Source: Ephemerocybe angulata
Taxonomy: Eukaryota > Basidiomycota > Agaricomycetes > Agaricales > Psathyrellaceae
DNA: 64,000 nt
Assembly (NCBI GenBank): GCA_013368325.1
Contig: JAACJK010000115.1
Location: 310,001 to 374,000 of the forward strand
Direction: 5' to 3'
The notes beneath the pieces were generated by a model that saw only the letters and a list, made by a program, of their open reading frames with translations, ran no database searches and was not told the DNA's origin. Each line of letters begins with the position of its first letter. Within the stretch, counting starts at the first letter, position 1. The translations under genes and the position numbers were made by a program. Shown one piece after another: positions 20,744 through 29,873 of this stretch.

Positions 20744-20936
20744 TGTAAGGGGGATTAGATTAGATTACATTGTTTGGCACTATTTACATCATGTCCATAT
20801 TCGCGTGAGGCCACCATCAGTGGACCTCACGCTCATACTACTACCCTACGTACAGGAATCCTATAACTGGTTCTTGTGCACTCGGGTAAAGTGAGTTAGT
20901 CCAACAACATCAGTAACAAGGAGTATCCTTGTTACA
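20744..20936 (+). repeat. Gypsy 1 3' LTR
   Basis: 193 bp, identical to the 5' LTR, followed by target duplication AGGCG. Confidence 0.93.
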
Positions 20937-20941
20937 AGGCG

Positions 20942-21232
20942 GTGCCGGCGGACACCCCTCCTCGTCGTGGTGGTCCTGTCGTCAAGATCGGGCCCGTCCC
21001 TGGCAACCTGCCCATCGCTGAGAACGCCGCGAGGGCCTGGATCGGGGCGCTCCCCAGCAAGACCAACTTGGCCAACAAGGTCAAGGAGGCTCGACTATCG
21101 CTCGACTTTAGGTTCATCTACGTCACCATGGCATCGAGGGAGGTGGCGAGGGCGGTGGTGATGTTGTGGAATGAGATGGCAGTGCCGCCGGTGGTCGGGG
21201 TGGAGGCGGAGATCTTCGATCAGGAAAACTGA
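20942..21232 (+). CDS. LINE ORF1, segment 3 (C-terminal)
   Basis: Completes ORF1 in frame after removal of gypsy 1. It encodes about 96 residues (VPADTPPRRGGPVVKIGP ... VEAEIFDQEN) with a KEARLSLDFRFIYVTMASRE segment that has the alternating strand/helix look of a small RNA-binding fold. The stop TGA is at 21230-21232, and ORF2 is open across it in the -1 frame, so the two are translationally close. Confidence 0.75.
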   Translation: MPADTPPRRGGPVVKIGPVPGNLPIAENAARAWIGALPSKTNLANKVKEARLSLDFRFIYVTMASREVARAVVMLWNEMAVPPVVGVEAEIFDQEN

Positions 21233-21237
21233 GCGGG

Positions 21238-23201
21238 GTGTTCCAGATCGCCTCCTCGTCAACGCATACCCCGTCCCTTGGTAGACTTAGGTTGTGTAGC
21301 ATCTCGATCCGTGTCTGGAATATTAAGGAGACTTTTGCGTTAAAGATGGGGCACCCCGAATTCAGAGGAACTATCGAGGACTACGATATCAATATATTTC
21401 AGGAAGTACGCCTACATAGGGACATAGTGCAGATGGTGGGACAGGTGGATGGGTTTACGAGGTTCTCGGTGGAGCGGGAGTACTACGACGAGGAGGATGA
21501 TCAATGGGGAGGGGTCATGGCGTTTGTCAGGACGGAGCTGGGGATGACGATGAATGAGAGGCTGTCATCGGCGGACATTATGGTGTTGGAGAGCCGGGAC
21601 ATGGTGGTGGTGGGGGCTTACATCCTCCCCGGGGGAAGTGAGTGGAGTACCTTCACAGATGAGGACCCGTTCGAGAAGCTGTTGGCGCTGATGTGGGTAC
21701 TGAAGAGAGAGACGAGACCGGTACTGGTGATGGGGGATATTAATGCGCGTACGGAGAGTCTGGGCTCGCATGAAGAGGACCGCCCGCACTCAGCTGACAA
21801 GGGACGGCCCACAACCCGGGGGAGAGCGCTCGTGGGTGGTTGCAGGGAGACGGGACTGACAATCATGAACGGGTTGAGGCGGTTCGGAGGAGAGAGCGGG
21901 GCCTACACGTCCCACCACACACGGGGTAAGGCGGTGGTGGACTACGCGATGGGCAATGCGGTGGCGCTGGGACGGGTGCAGCGGGTGATAGTGGGGGTGG
22001 AGGACCACGAGTGGTCGGATCACGCACAGCTGGTGGTGGTTATGGAGGGCAGGGGGAACAAAGAGGTGGGCGAGAAGGAGAGGGATAGGGCGCCGAGAGT
22101 GAGGAGGCGCAAACCGAAGCTGCCCGAAGACTCTGAGCTCGATAGGCTGGTGGTGGAGGCGATGAAGTCGCGACTCACACTGGAGTTGAGGTTGCGGAGA
22201 GTGTATGGGTCAGTGTACTGCGCGACGGACCCGGTTCAGGTGTATGTCGATGGGTCAGCGCTGCGGAATGGGAATGAGGATGCTAGGGCAGGGTCGGGGG
22301 TGTTCTATGGCAGGGGTAGCGGGAAGAACGAGGCAGTGAGAGTGCCGGATAATCAGACGAACAACAGGGCAGAGCTGTATGCGGTGTTGCGCGCGCTGGA
22401 GGCGACGAACGACCACCGGACGCTCGTCATCAACTCGGACTCCGAATACGCCATCGACATGCTCACTACATATGCGGCCAAGTACAATGCATTGGGGTGG
22501 AGAGCAACGAATGGGGATGTGCTGAGGGATATAGCATACCTTCTCAGGCAGAGGCCAGCTGCTACGACACTGCGGAAGGTCAAGGCGCATAGTGGGCACG
22601 AGCAAAATGACGCGGCGGACTCGCTGGCGAAGGAGGGTGCCACGAAGCCGCCGGTGCCGCCATATGAGGCCATTGACAGAGACGAGCGACAGCGGGTGCG
22701 GTGTCAGTGTGATGCGTGTGCGAGGAAGGGGGTGCCGATGAAGGCGGACAAGGTTGTGGCGGACTTCGGGAGGAGGAGAGGGTATGAGGATGGGAGGAAA
22801 GAGCGGTGGGAAGAGACGGAGGAGCAGGCGTCTGCGTCATTGACAGCGTGTAGGAGGAAATGCCGAGAGAGGCAAAAGGCAATTAGGGAGGAGCTTTTTG
22901 GTGGGGAGGAGGTGTTTTGGGATGTGTTTGAGCGTCTGAAGGGGTCCAGTAGTGGAGGGGGGGAAGTTGACATCCCGATTGGGGCAATGGGGAGGGCGTT
23001 CTGGGGCAAGATGAACCCGGGGGTGGTTCCGCCGTCCACCTTTGACACCCGGCGGCAGGAGATTGTTCACAAGGTGGCCGCCCTCATGGGAGACACGACT
23101 GATGACAGGTCTCCCCTCCAGTCCTTTGATCGGTACTTCGAGATGAGGGAGATTGAGGAGGGGAAGGCGGATGTGAGGACGAAGCTGAAAGCGGCGAAGG
23201 G
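21238..23201 (+). pseudogene. LINE ORF2 5' part: APE endonuclease then RNase H
   Basis: Open frame with no ATG before MGHPEF (21346), although endonuclease homology starts earlier (RVWNIKETFALKMG), so entry is probably coupled to ORF1. The APE-type endonuclease nicks target DNA; visible residues are Glu in FQEVRL, GDINARTE, VDYAMG and SDHAQLVV. RNase H follows at about residues 335-465: VYVDGSALRNG, NNRAELYAVLRA, INSDSEYAIDM, HSGHEQNDAADSLA, giving the D-E-D-D set. A Cys pair CQCDAC comes next, and the start of the RT domain (IEEGKADVRTKLKAAKG) is cut at 23201 by gypsy 2. RNase H normally sits after RT in LINEs; here it is before it. Confidence 0.85.
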
Positions 23202-23571
23202 TGTTACGACCGTCGTCGACAGAGGTGGACAAGTGTCTGTCGATGGCTGAGTTGATCGAGTGACGATGAGCAAGCGAGGCGGCACTCGCAAGTCAAAAGA
23301 GAAAAGGGGACAAGGGGTTGAATAACCAATAACAAGCTAAGGTACAGGACTGTAGCTACTGGGTATAAGTACTAAGACGCACATGAGTAGCTATGAGTCA
23401 AAAATAGTCAAGGCGCAGCAGTAAGGCTGCGAGTCATCATACATAAGTCAAAATGAGTCGAAATGAGTCGAAGCGCAGTTGCTGTGCAACTGCGCGCTAA
23501 AAATAATCTAAAACAGTCGCTACAAGTCGATACGAGTCACAAGAGAGAAAATTGTGGAGCGGAGCGTAACA
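23202..23571 (-). repeat. Gypsy 2 3' LTR
   Basis: 370 bp. It contains two hairpins: GCGCAGTTGC/GCAACTGCGC with a three-base loop (23473-23495) and GCGCAGC/GCTGCG near 23414-23433. Short AGTCRAAATG-type repeats surround them. Confidence 0.92.
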
Positions 23572-23583
23572 TTACCCCCTTCT
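23572..23583 (-). other. Gypsy 2 polypurine tract
   Basis: Minus-strand AGAAGGGGGTAA abuts the inner edge of the 3' LTR. Confidence 0.75.
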
Positions 23584-23608
23584 TATCGTCGATGCCCAGC
23601 ATCGAAGA

Positions 23609-24595
23609 CTAAGTGCACATGTTCCACTCGGCATCTTCGCCTTGCCAGTCGTCGTGGTCGTTGTCGGTCTTCCAGGTGTCGGGTTCGTCGTTATCGTTCC
23701 TGTAGGTACCCCAGCTGGAGGCCGTGCGTTTTCCCCAGCCTTTCGCGATCTTGGCAAGTCGGCGGGCGTTCCTTGTGTTGACCGGTTTTGCGGCGCATTC
23801 CCAGGGCATGTGGTTGGGGGCGTTCTTGCGGCACCACTTGCAGTTCCACTTGACGTGGTCGCACTCCTTGTGTCCCGGTTGTTGACAGGACCGGCAGGGG
23901 AATCCTTTCCTGATGGCTCGTTGGTCGTCGGTGAGGTCTCTGGTGTGGACCTTGCCATAGGTTTCTAGGTCAATGTCTCTTTTTCGGAGGGCGAGGAGGG
24001 CGCGGCGGATGCCCGAGCGAATGGCGGGGAGTTTTTCGAGGAGCTCTTCTATGAGCGCGGTCTTCCGTCCTTCCATCCAGGTGACCTGGTAGTCGAGGTC
24101 AGCGACGATTTGCTTGGGGGCCTGGGAGTAGCCGAGGGTTCTCTCGAGTATCTTCTTGGAGGTTGTGAGGGCGAGGTCCCACTCGTCGATGTCGAGGATT
24201 TGGCGGGCGATGGCTCGGTCAGCAGGGGGGGCGTCAGCGGTGTCCAAGAGGCTGCCGGAGCTGCCAGTGAACTCGACGATGTTGGCTAGGGAGGTGATGG
24301 CGGCGATGTTGTTCTCGGCCTGGCGAATTTCATCGGGGGTGAAGGCGGTGCGAAGATCAATCTTGTTGGTCTCGGTGGGCCAAATGCGGTGAGGGAGAGC
24401 AGGAACGTCGAAATTATAGATGTAGGTGGGGGCGTCGGTGGTGAAGGGAGCACAGGCAGTGGTGGTGGTGCTGGTGGTGATCATGATGCGAATGTGGGGT
24501 AGATCGTGAGTCTGAAGGTAAGACAGGATGGCGAGGATGGCTTGAACTGTGGAACTGTGGGTTCTGATTGTTGTGATTTGACTTGGTCGAGTCAC
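23609..24595 (-). CDS. Gypsy 2 ORF3: zinc-knuckle protein downstream of pol
   Basis: Open frame of 328 codons ending 38 bp from the 3' LTR. It begins with GTG overlapping the pol stop (TTGTGACTC); the first ATG is at 24484 (MITTSTTTTACAP), giving about 291 residues. The N-terminus is Thr-rich, the middle helical (PDEIRQAENNIAAITSLANI, WDLALTTSKKILERTLGYS). A Cys/His region contains CRSCQQPGHKECDH and CKWCRKNAPNHMPWEC, which resemble zinc knuckles, followed by a basic and acidic tail. No enzyme motif is seen. It may be a nucleic-acid-binding accessory factor. Close coupling to pol suggests translation by reinitiation. Confidence 0.7.
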   Translation of the reverse strand: MTRPSQITTIRTHSSTVQAILAILSYLQTHDLPHIRIMITTSTTTTACAPFTTDAPTYIYNFDVPALPHRIWPTETNKIDLRTAFTPDEIRQAENNIAAITSLANIVEFTGSSGSLLDTADAPPADRAIARQILDIDEWDLALTTSKKILERTLGYSQAPKQIVADLDYQVTWMEGRKTALIEELLEKLPAIRSGIRRALLALRKRDIDLETYGKVHTRDLTDDQRAIRKGFPCRSCQQPGHKECDHVKWNCKWCRKNAPNHMPWECAAKPVNTRNARRLAKIAKGWGKRTASSWGTYRNDNDEPDTWKTDNDHDDWQGEDAEWNMCT

Positions 24596-27500
24596 AACCC
24601 GTTAGCGTCTTTATACTCCTGGAGGACTTCGGTGGCATTTCCGAATTCGTCTTCAGTCTTCCATTCGTACTCGTTGTAGCCCTTCCATTTGATCCAGTAC
24701 GAGAGGTTCCCATGTCGGTCTTCTTTGTGTCGTAAGATGCCTTCGATTTCGTATTCTTCTTCACCTTCCACGATGTCTGGAGGTGGTTCTGAGTAAGATG
24801 GACCGTGGGTGGTTGTGAACCGATATGGAGAAAGAAGAGAAGCGTGGAAGACGTTGTGAACTTTCCATCCTTTTGGCAGTGCAAGTCGGTAGGCTCGGCT
24901 TCCTATCTCTTCCATGATCGTAAATGGTCCTAGTCGTTTGGGCGCGATCTTCTTCGATCTGTAGGGGAGTTTGAGGTTCTTTCTTTCGAGCCAAACCTGT
25001 TCTCCTTTCTTGAAGGGTTTCCAGTGTCTGAATGAGCGGCTGATCATTCGGGCACGACCGAGTTCATGGGCAGCGAGGGCTTCGTTTCGGATCCTGTCTA
25101 GATCTTGGAGTCGGTTTTGTGTCTGTGGGAGTGGTGATCTTTCGAATGCTTCTGGGAGAGCCCGTGGTTGGCTTCCCATGATGAGTTCGAATGGGGTCTG
25201 ATTTCTATCAGCGTGGCGACGAGAGTTATGAACGAACTGGAGTAGAGGTAGAGCTGTGCTCCAGGTGTGAGGGTTGGCAGTGCAATAGATGGAAAGGTAG
25301 GCTTCGATTTCTTGATTCACTCGTTCTGTACCTCCGTCGGTCTGTGGATGGAAGGCAGTGGAGAGAGAGGAGTCGATTCCGAGGCGGGTCAGGAGGTCTC
25401 TGAATGTCTTTGCAGCAAATTGGGGGCCTCTGTCAGAGATGATCTTGTCAGGTAGGCCGTAATTGGTAAAGATCCGGCGTGTCAGAACTTCAGCAGCTTG
25501 ATCTGATGTGATGGTCTTGTTGCAGGGTTCGAAAACTACCCCTTTCGAAAGGCCATGGTCGACCACGACCATGATTGAGTCGAAGCCGTTGGATGGGGGA
25601 AGATCGGTGATGAAATCCATGGATAGCTGTGTGAATGGTCTGTTGTTTTCCGGGGCAGTGATGGGTAAAAGAGTCGGCTTTGTCGGTTGGCGATTTATCT
25701 TGAATTGCTGACACTGGGCGCATCCTTCGACAAAAGACTTTATGAAAATCCTCATGGCTGGCCACCAGTAGTTTTCACGGACGGCGTTGAAGGTGCCTAG
25801 TTCTCCAGGATGGCCAATGGTGGGGGAGTCGTGATGGGCACGCACGATCTTGCGTCGGAGTTCGGGGTCGTCCGGTACGTAAGCTTTTCCGAGTCGGAAC
25901 AGCATGTGGCCACCATCCTTTGTCTCGATTGTCCAATCTTTCAGGTCTTTCCGATGGATTGATGGATTGTCGTTAAGGAGAAGTTGAAGGGTTTGGGTAA
26001 CATTAGGGTCGGAGGTCGTCTTCTGCAGAATTTCGTCTTGGAGGACGGTGTCGATGAGGTTCACGAATAGTTCTGGTGGTAGCATTGTAACTTCTTCTTG
26101 CTCTCCATCGTCTTGGCACAGGTCGGGTCGTCGGGAGAGTGCGTCGGATTGGTACATCTTGGATCCCGGTTGGTGTTTCAGCTCGAAGTCGTATTTGGAC
26201 AGGGTGAGAAAGGCTCGGCTCTGACGGGGACTTAGTTTCTGTGGGTTTTTCCAATAGAGTAGATTCTGATGGTCGGAGTAGATGGTGGTGACGAAAGGAG
26301 ATCCTTGGATGAAATGGCGCCATGCTTCAAGGGCTCTGACAATGGCCAGCAGTTCTCTGTCGTAGATCTCGTAGTTGCGTTTGGCGGAATTGAAGGTCTG
26401 GGAAAGGAAGCATACTGGATGGCGAGCACCGTTGTCGTCCAGCTGAGTCAGCACAGCTCCGGAGGCATGTTTGGAAGCGTCTGCTTCGATTTGGAAGGGG
26501 CGTGTTGGGTCAGGTAAGAGGAGGACGGGGTAAGAGGTGAATTTCGTTTTGAGAGTCTGGAAGGCTTGTTCACACTCGGGTGTCCAGACGAAGTGAGAGT
26601 CTTTTCTCAGCAGGGCGTTCAAAGGGGCGGCGAGGGTCGAGTATTGATGGATGAATTTCCGGTAGAAGTTGCCAAAGCCGAGGAATGATCGGACCTGTTT
26701 GACGGTAGTCGGAGTGGGCCAGTTGGCGAGTCCTTCGATCTTGATGGGGTCCATCTTGATTTTCCCATGGCTGATGATGTATCCGAGGAATTCGACTTCC
26801 TGAACTTCGAAGGCACACTTCTCTGGGTTCACAGGGAGACCTGCATCGCTTAGCTTCTTGAGAACGCGCAGCGTATCCTTCCGGCATTCTTCCCGTGTGT
26901 TGCCTGGGACCAAGATGTCGTCCATGTATCCTTTTGCTCGGACTGGTTCCTGAATCTCGTCGGGTTCATCGAGTACATGGTTCATCATCCTTTGGAAGGT
27001 AGCGGGTGAGTTCTTTAGGCCAAAGAACATGACTGTGGGTTCGAAAAGTCCTTTGTTGGTCTTGAAAGCGGCTTTCCATTCGTGTCCTTCCTTGATGCGC
27101 ACATTGTTGTATCCCCATTTTAGGTCGATTTTCGAGAACCATCGCGCTCCTTCCAGGTCTTTGAGCAGATCGTCGATTCGTGGCAGTGGGTAGGCATCCG
27201 AGATGGTCCATTCGTTTAAGTACCGGTAGTCTTGGCAGGGTCTGAGCTTGCCAACTTTCCTCGAGACGAAGAAGAATGGTGATCCCATTGGCGATTGCGA
27301 AGGTCGAATCCGTCCCAGTTTCAGATTCTCGGTGAGGAAGTCGTCAAGGTCCTTCTGTTCCTGGGGAGAGATCTGGTAGGTTTTGAATCTCTTGGGTTCA
27401 AAGCCAGGTTTGGTGTTGATTTCGTGATCGAAGGGTCGTGATGGAGGGAATTTGTCGCTAGTTTCTTTCCGGAATAGGTGAAGATAGTCGTGGTACTGTT

Positions 27501-28554
27501 CTGGAATCATTTCTTCGAGGGGTCGAGTGTCTTTGGGTTTGTCGGCGGCGAGTGTTTGGGAGACTGTGATTTTGGCATTGATCCAAATGGGGGTCGGATT
27601 CGGGTCGTCCTCTTGGACGTATAAGACGTTGACTTGAATCGTTTCTTCCTGTGGAGGTGGTTTAATAGGTCGACCCGTTCGAAGTGAGTTTATGTCCAGC
27701 TTGCGCCACCTGAGGGTTCCTAGTTTCCAGTCGATCACTGGGTTTTCTTGACGAAGCCAAGGCATTCCCAGGATGATGGTCTGTCTCCCAAGGCCACAGA
27801 CGTAGAGTTGATGGAAGACACGTTTGCCATGGATCGTGATCGGTAGATAGGCATAGCGGCGGAGGGTTCCATTCTTGTTGAGGGTTCCGTCAACGTTGAA
27901 CACAGGGATGGGTTTCAGGAGGCGGTATGTGGGAATATGGTGCAGTTGGACGAAGTTTTGGTCGATAAACTTTCCTCCTGCGGCGCAGTCTACGAGTCCT
28001 TTGGTTTCGACGATCTGGTCTGCCACTGATAGTGAAATGGGTATATGCATAGATCTATTGTTTGTTTCAGCTAATAGTACAGAACGGATAGAGAGAGAAG
28101 GAGAGATAGTCGTCGATCTAGTCTCCTTTACTGAAAATCCGCTTCGTCGGTGGATTTCTGGAAGGCTTCGAAGATTTGGTTTTCTTCTTCTCCTGTGTAT
28201 TGGGCAAGCAGAGCTCGGATAGATCGAGCAGCATCTTGGACAGGTAACTTGGTCTGACTGATGGAAGCCTTGGCGGTCGTCTTGGTGTCTACCGAGTTGA
28301 TGGCAGGGCGGGGTATGTTTGGCCCTGTTCGTCGAGAGCGGCATTCTTTCGCGAAGTGGTTGGGCTTTCCGCAGTTGAAGCAGAGACGTTTCTCGAGTCG
28401 TTCGCGTCTTTGCTCCAGGGTAAGGGCATCTACTTCCATGGCATTTGGATCGTAGCTGGCTCGGTGGTTTGAGTGGGAGGTTCTGTTGAATCCTTGGGCA
28501 TTGAATGGTCGGCGAGAGTTCGAGATCTTCTTCAGATTCTGGTGTCGACGCCAA
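24592..28554 (-). CDS. Gypsy 2 Pol: protease, RT, RNase H, integrase, chromodomain
   Basis: 1320-codon open frame, -1 relative to gag and overlapping it by about 426 nt. Authentic Pol probably begins at the shift site 28134-28140. Domains: protease-like LVDCAAGGKFIDQNF near 27980 (DCA in place of D[ST]G), RT with KIDLKWGYNNVRI and YMDDILVPG, RNase H with IEADASKHASGAV, YDRELLAIVRALE and YSDHQNLLYW, integrase zinc motif (HDSPTIGHPG ... CAQCQQFK), DDE core (LSMDFITDLPPS, SDRGPQFAA, GGTERVNQE), GPF-type RLGPFTIMEEIG, and a C-terminal chromodomain (YEIEGILRHKEDRHGNLSYW, IKWKGYNEYEWKTEDEF). The RT retains YMDD. Frame intact throughout. Confidence 0.94.
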   Translation of the reverse strand: MASTPESEEDLELSPTIQCPRIQQNLPLKPPSQLRSKCHGSRCPYPGAKTRTTRETSLLQLRKAQPLRERMPLSTNRAKHTPPCHQLGRHQDDRQGFHQSDQVTCPRCCSIYPSSACPIHRRRRKPNLRSLPEIHRRSGFSVKETRSTTISPSLSIRSVLLAETNNRSMHIPISLSVADQIVETKGLVDCAAGGKFIDQNFVQLHHIPTYRLLKPIPVFNVDGTLNKNGTLRRYAYLPITIHGKRVFHQLYVCGLGRQTIILGMPWLRQENPVIDWKLGTLRWRKLDINSLRTGRPIKPPPQEETIQVNVLYVQEDDPNPTPIWINAKITVSQTLAADKPKDTRPLEEMIPEQYHDYLHLFRKETSDKFPPSRPFDHEINTKPGFEPKRFKTYQISPQEQKDLDDFLTENLKLGRIRPSQSPMGSPFFFVSRKVGKLRPCQDYRYLNEWTISDAYPLPRIDDLLKDLEGARWFSKIDLKWGYNNVRIKEGHEWKAAFKTNKGLFEPTVMFFGLKNSPATFQRMMNHVLDEPDEIQEPVRAKGYMDDILVPGNTREECRKDTLRVLKKLSDAGLPVNPEKCAFEVQEVEFLGYIISHGKIKMDPIKIEGLANWPTPTTVKQVRSFLGFGNFYRKFIHQYSTLAAPLNALLRKDSHFVWTPECEQAFQTLKTKFTSYPVLLLPDPTRPFQIEADASKHASGAVLTQLDDNGARHPVCFLSQTFNSAKRNYEIYDRELLAIVRALEAWRHFIQGSPFVTTIYSDHQNLLYWKNPQKLSPRQSRAFLTLSKYDFELKHQPGSKMYQSDALSRRPDLCQDDGEQEEVTMLPPELFVNLIDTVLQDEILQKTTSDPNVTQTLQLLLNDNPSIHRKDLKDWTIETKDGGHMLFRLGKAYVPDDPELRRKIVRAHHDSPTIGHPGELGTFNAVRENYWWPAMRIFIKSFVEGCAQCQQFKINRQPTKPTLLPITAPENNRPFTQLSMDFITDLPPSNGFDSIMVVVDHGLSKGVVFEPCNKTITSDQAAEVLTRRIFTNYGLPDKIISDRGPQFAAKTFRDLLTRLGIDSSLSTAFHPQTDGGTERVNQEIEAYLSIYCTANPHTWSTALPLLQFVHNSRRHADRNQTPFELIMGSQPRALPEAFERSPLPQTQNRLQDLDRIRNEALAAHELGRARMISRSFRHWKPFKKGEQVWLERKNLKLPYRSKKIAPKRLGPFTIMEEIGSRAYRLALPKGWKVHNVFHASLLSPYRFTTTHGPSYSEPPPDIVEGEEEYEIEGILRHKEDRHGNLSYWIKWKGYNEYEWKTEDEFGNATEVLQEYKDANGL

Positions 28555-29837
28555 ACCGTGTCGTGCTTTATGATGATCTTTACCCAGTCATCGAACTTCT
28601 GGGGTTCATCAATCATGAGGGCAACTCTGTCCACGAGAGCAGGGTTCAGAGCTCCTTTGAGGTAGTCGATAGCCACGCGATCGCTGGTGGTGAGGGACAG
28701 TCCTGCTATGGCAGCGAGATGTTTGAACCAGGTGATGAGGGTTTCAGCAGATTCTCCTGACTGTTGTCGGAGAGAGTTGAGATCATATAGAGCCTGTTCT
28801 TCTTGATTTTCCTTTTGGAAGGCAGCGCTGAAGTGTTTCCAGAAGGCGTCGTATGTGGTGTGTGCCTTGTACTCGGTCGAGGTCATGTAGGTGCGTCTCC
28901 AGAGTTCGGCTTCTCCTTCGTCTAGCTTGGTTAGGACGAATATCTTCTTCTTGAGATCCTTGTCGGTGTATTCCTCCTTGTAGTAGTCGAAGTAGAGTGT
29001 CAGGGCATCGGAAAAGGATTGGAAGTTCTTTCGATTTCCATCGAATGATTTGACGTGGATCTTGAAGTTTGGTTCCTTGGATGGAGCAGGGTCGGACATG
29101 GTTTGGACAGGTGGGGTCGGAGGCGAGGTGTCTGTTTTGATTGGGCTTCCTGGTGCGGTGTTTTCTTTGGAATAGGCAGGTGGCGGAGCTTCTGGTTCTG
29201 TCTCTGGTTCCGCTGGGATCTCGGTTTCTGTTGGCTTGGTTTCGGTAGATTCGACCGGCAAGGGGATCTGTTCAGGTTGGATCCTTGGCGTTTGGATCTG
29301 GCTTCGGGGTCTGCTCTTGATTATGCGTGGTTCTTCTGGGCTTGGCTTCTCAAGCTTCTTGTCTTCTTCGTCTTTGGCGATGGTTAGCTTCCTGGCGAGT
29401 TCTTCTCCCAGTTGTTGCTTCTCTTCTTCTTCTCGTTGTCTCTTCCTCTGTTCTTCTTGCTGAAGTTTGAGTTGTTCCTGTTCTTGCTCCCGTTGGCGCA
29501 GGAGTTCTTCTTCGGTTTCTTGGCGTCTTTTCTCTTCGAGCGCTTCTTCGGCCTCGCGATGTCTCCTATTGGTGTCGGCTACTGCTTTTTCGTCGTGTTG
29601 GTCGTCCCTGGCTGGGATTCGAGATGGTTCGAAGTCGGGGTTATAGGTGGGTAGGTTGTATCGATAGGGACAGGGCTGGCTGTCGCACTCGTACCAGTCC
29701 TGTTCTTCCTCTGAGTCGTCGTAGTGGTAGTCGCGTTCTACGTCAGAATAGAATGTGTGTTTGAATGTTGCACAATCTCCTAGCTCGGAGTCGGGCGTCG
29801 ATCGTGGTGATTCCGTTGTTGCTGTAGGTGGCTGCAC
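28128..29837 (-). CDS. Gypsy 2 Gag
   Basis: 569 residues from ATG 29837. The N-terminal third is acidic, then a long Gln/Glu/Arg coiled coil (residues about 90-165, RRHREAEEALEEKRRQETEE), a Pro/Glu-rich linker, the retrotransposon Gag core (KIHVKSFDGNRKNFQSFSDA, LDEGEAELWRRTYM, LYDLNSLRQQSGESAETLI) and a CCHC zinc knuckle CFNCGKPNHFAKEC near residue 488. It ends at TAA 28128-28130, immediately preceded by a slippery GGATTTT. Structural particle protein. Confidence 0.92.
   Translation of the reverse strand: MQPPTATTESPRSTPDSELGDCATFKHTFYSDVERDYHYDDSEEEQDWYECDSQPCPYRYNLPTYNPDFEPSRIPARDDQHDEKAVADTNRRHREAEEALEEKRRQETEEELLRQREQEQEQLKLQQEEQRKRQREEEEKQQLGEELARKLTIAKDEEDKKLEKPSPEEPRIIKSRPRSQIQTPRIQPEQIPLPVESTETKPTETEIPAEPETEPEAPPPAYSKENTAPGSPIKTDTSPPTPPVQTMSDPAPSKEPNFKIHVKSFDGNRKNFQSFSDALTLYFDYYKEEYTDKDLKKKIFVLTKLDEGEAELWRRTYMTSTEYKAHTTYDAFWKHFSAAFQKENQEEQALYDLNSLRQQSGESAETLITWFKHLAAIAGLSLTTSDRVAIDYLKGALNPALVDRVALMIDEPQKFDDWVKIIIKHDTVWRRHQNLKKISNSRRPFNAQGFNRTSHSNHRASYDPNAMEVDALTLEQRRERLEKRLCFNCGKPNHFAKECRSRRTGPNIPRPAINSVDTKTTAKASISQTKLPVQDAARSIRALLAQYTGEEENQIFEAFQKSTDEADFQ
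28134..28140 (-). promoter_or_regulatory. Candidate -1 ribosomal frameshift site GGATTTT
   Basis: Read in the gag frame as G GAT TTT, six codon positions before TAA (GAT TTT CAG TAA). It has the layout of the MMTV pro-pol site GGATTTA. A -1 slip here moves ribosomes directly into the pol frame, which reads on as FSVKETRS. Confidence 0.55.
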
Positions 29838-29860
29838 TACTGAATAGAGGCAGCGTTGTG

Positions 29861-29872
29861 TAGCTTGTTATT
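29861..29872 (-). other. Gypsy 2 self-priming primer site
   Basis: Element-strand AATAACAAGCTA, one base inside the 5' LTR. The same 12 bases occur on the plus strand inside the LTR (30000-30011), so element RNA contains the exact complement in its 5' region. This is the arrangement used by Tf1/sushi-type elements, which prime with their own RNA rather than a tRNA. Confidence 0.7.
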
Positions 29873-29873
29873 C

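Larger units (their letters stand above)
9651..20936 (+). mobile_element. Gypsy element 1 (chromovirus), TSD AGGCG, with extra 3' ORFs
   Basis: Ty3/gypsy retrotransposon, 11286 bp including a 1022-bp foreign insert. Two 193-bp LTRs are identical, so insertion is recent. AGGCG is duplicated at 9646-9650 and 20937-20941. Order is LTR, CT-rich leader, polyglutamine Gag, capsid, zinc knuckle, protease, RT, RNase H, integrase, chromodomain, two extra ORFs, polypurine tract, LTR. Gag-Pol is one frame (frame 2) from 10004 to 18427 broken only by four stops and the insert. Confidence 0.93.

Noticed and set aside
23572..23583. Polypurine tract considered as an end of the LINE rather than of gypsy 2
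   Set aside because: It abuts the TG..CA LTR boundary exactly and the minus-strand gag-pol orientation explains it.
24156..25201. Several plus-strand frames opposite gypsy 2
   Set aside because: Shadows of the minus-strand pol and ORF3, without their own motifs.
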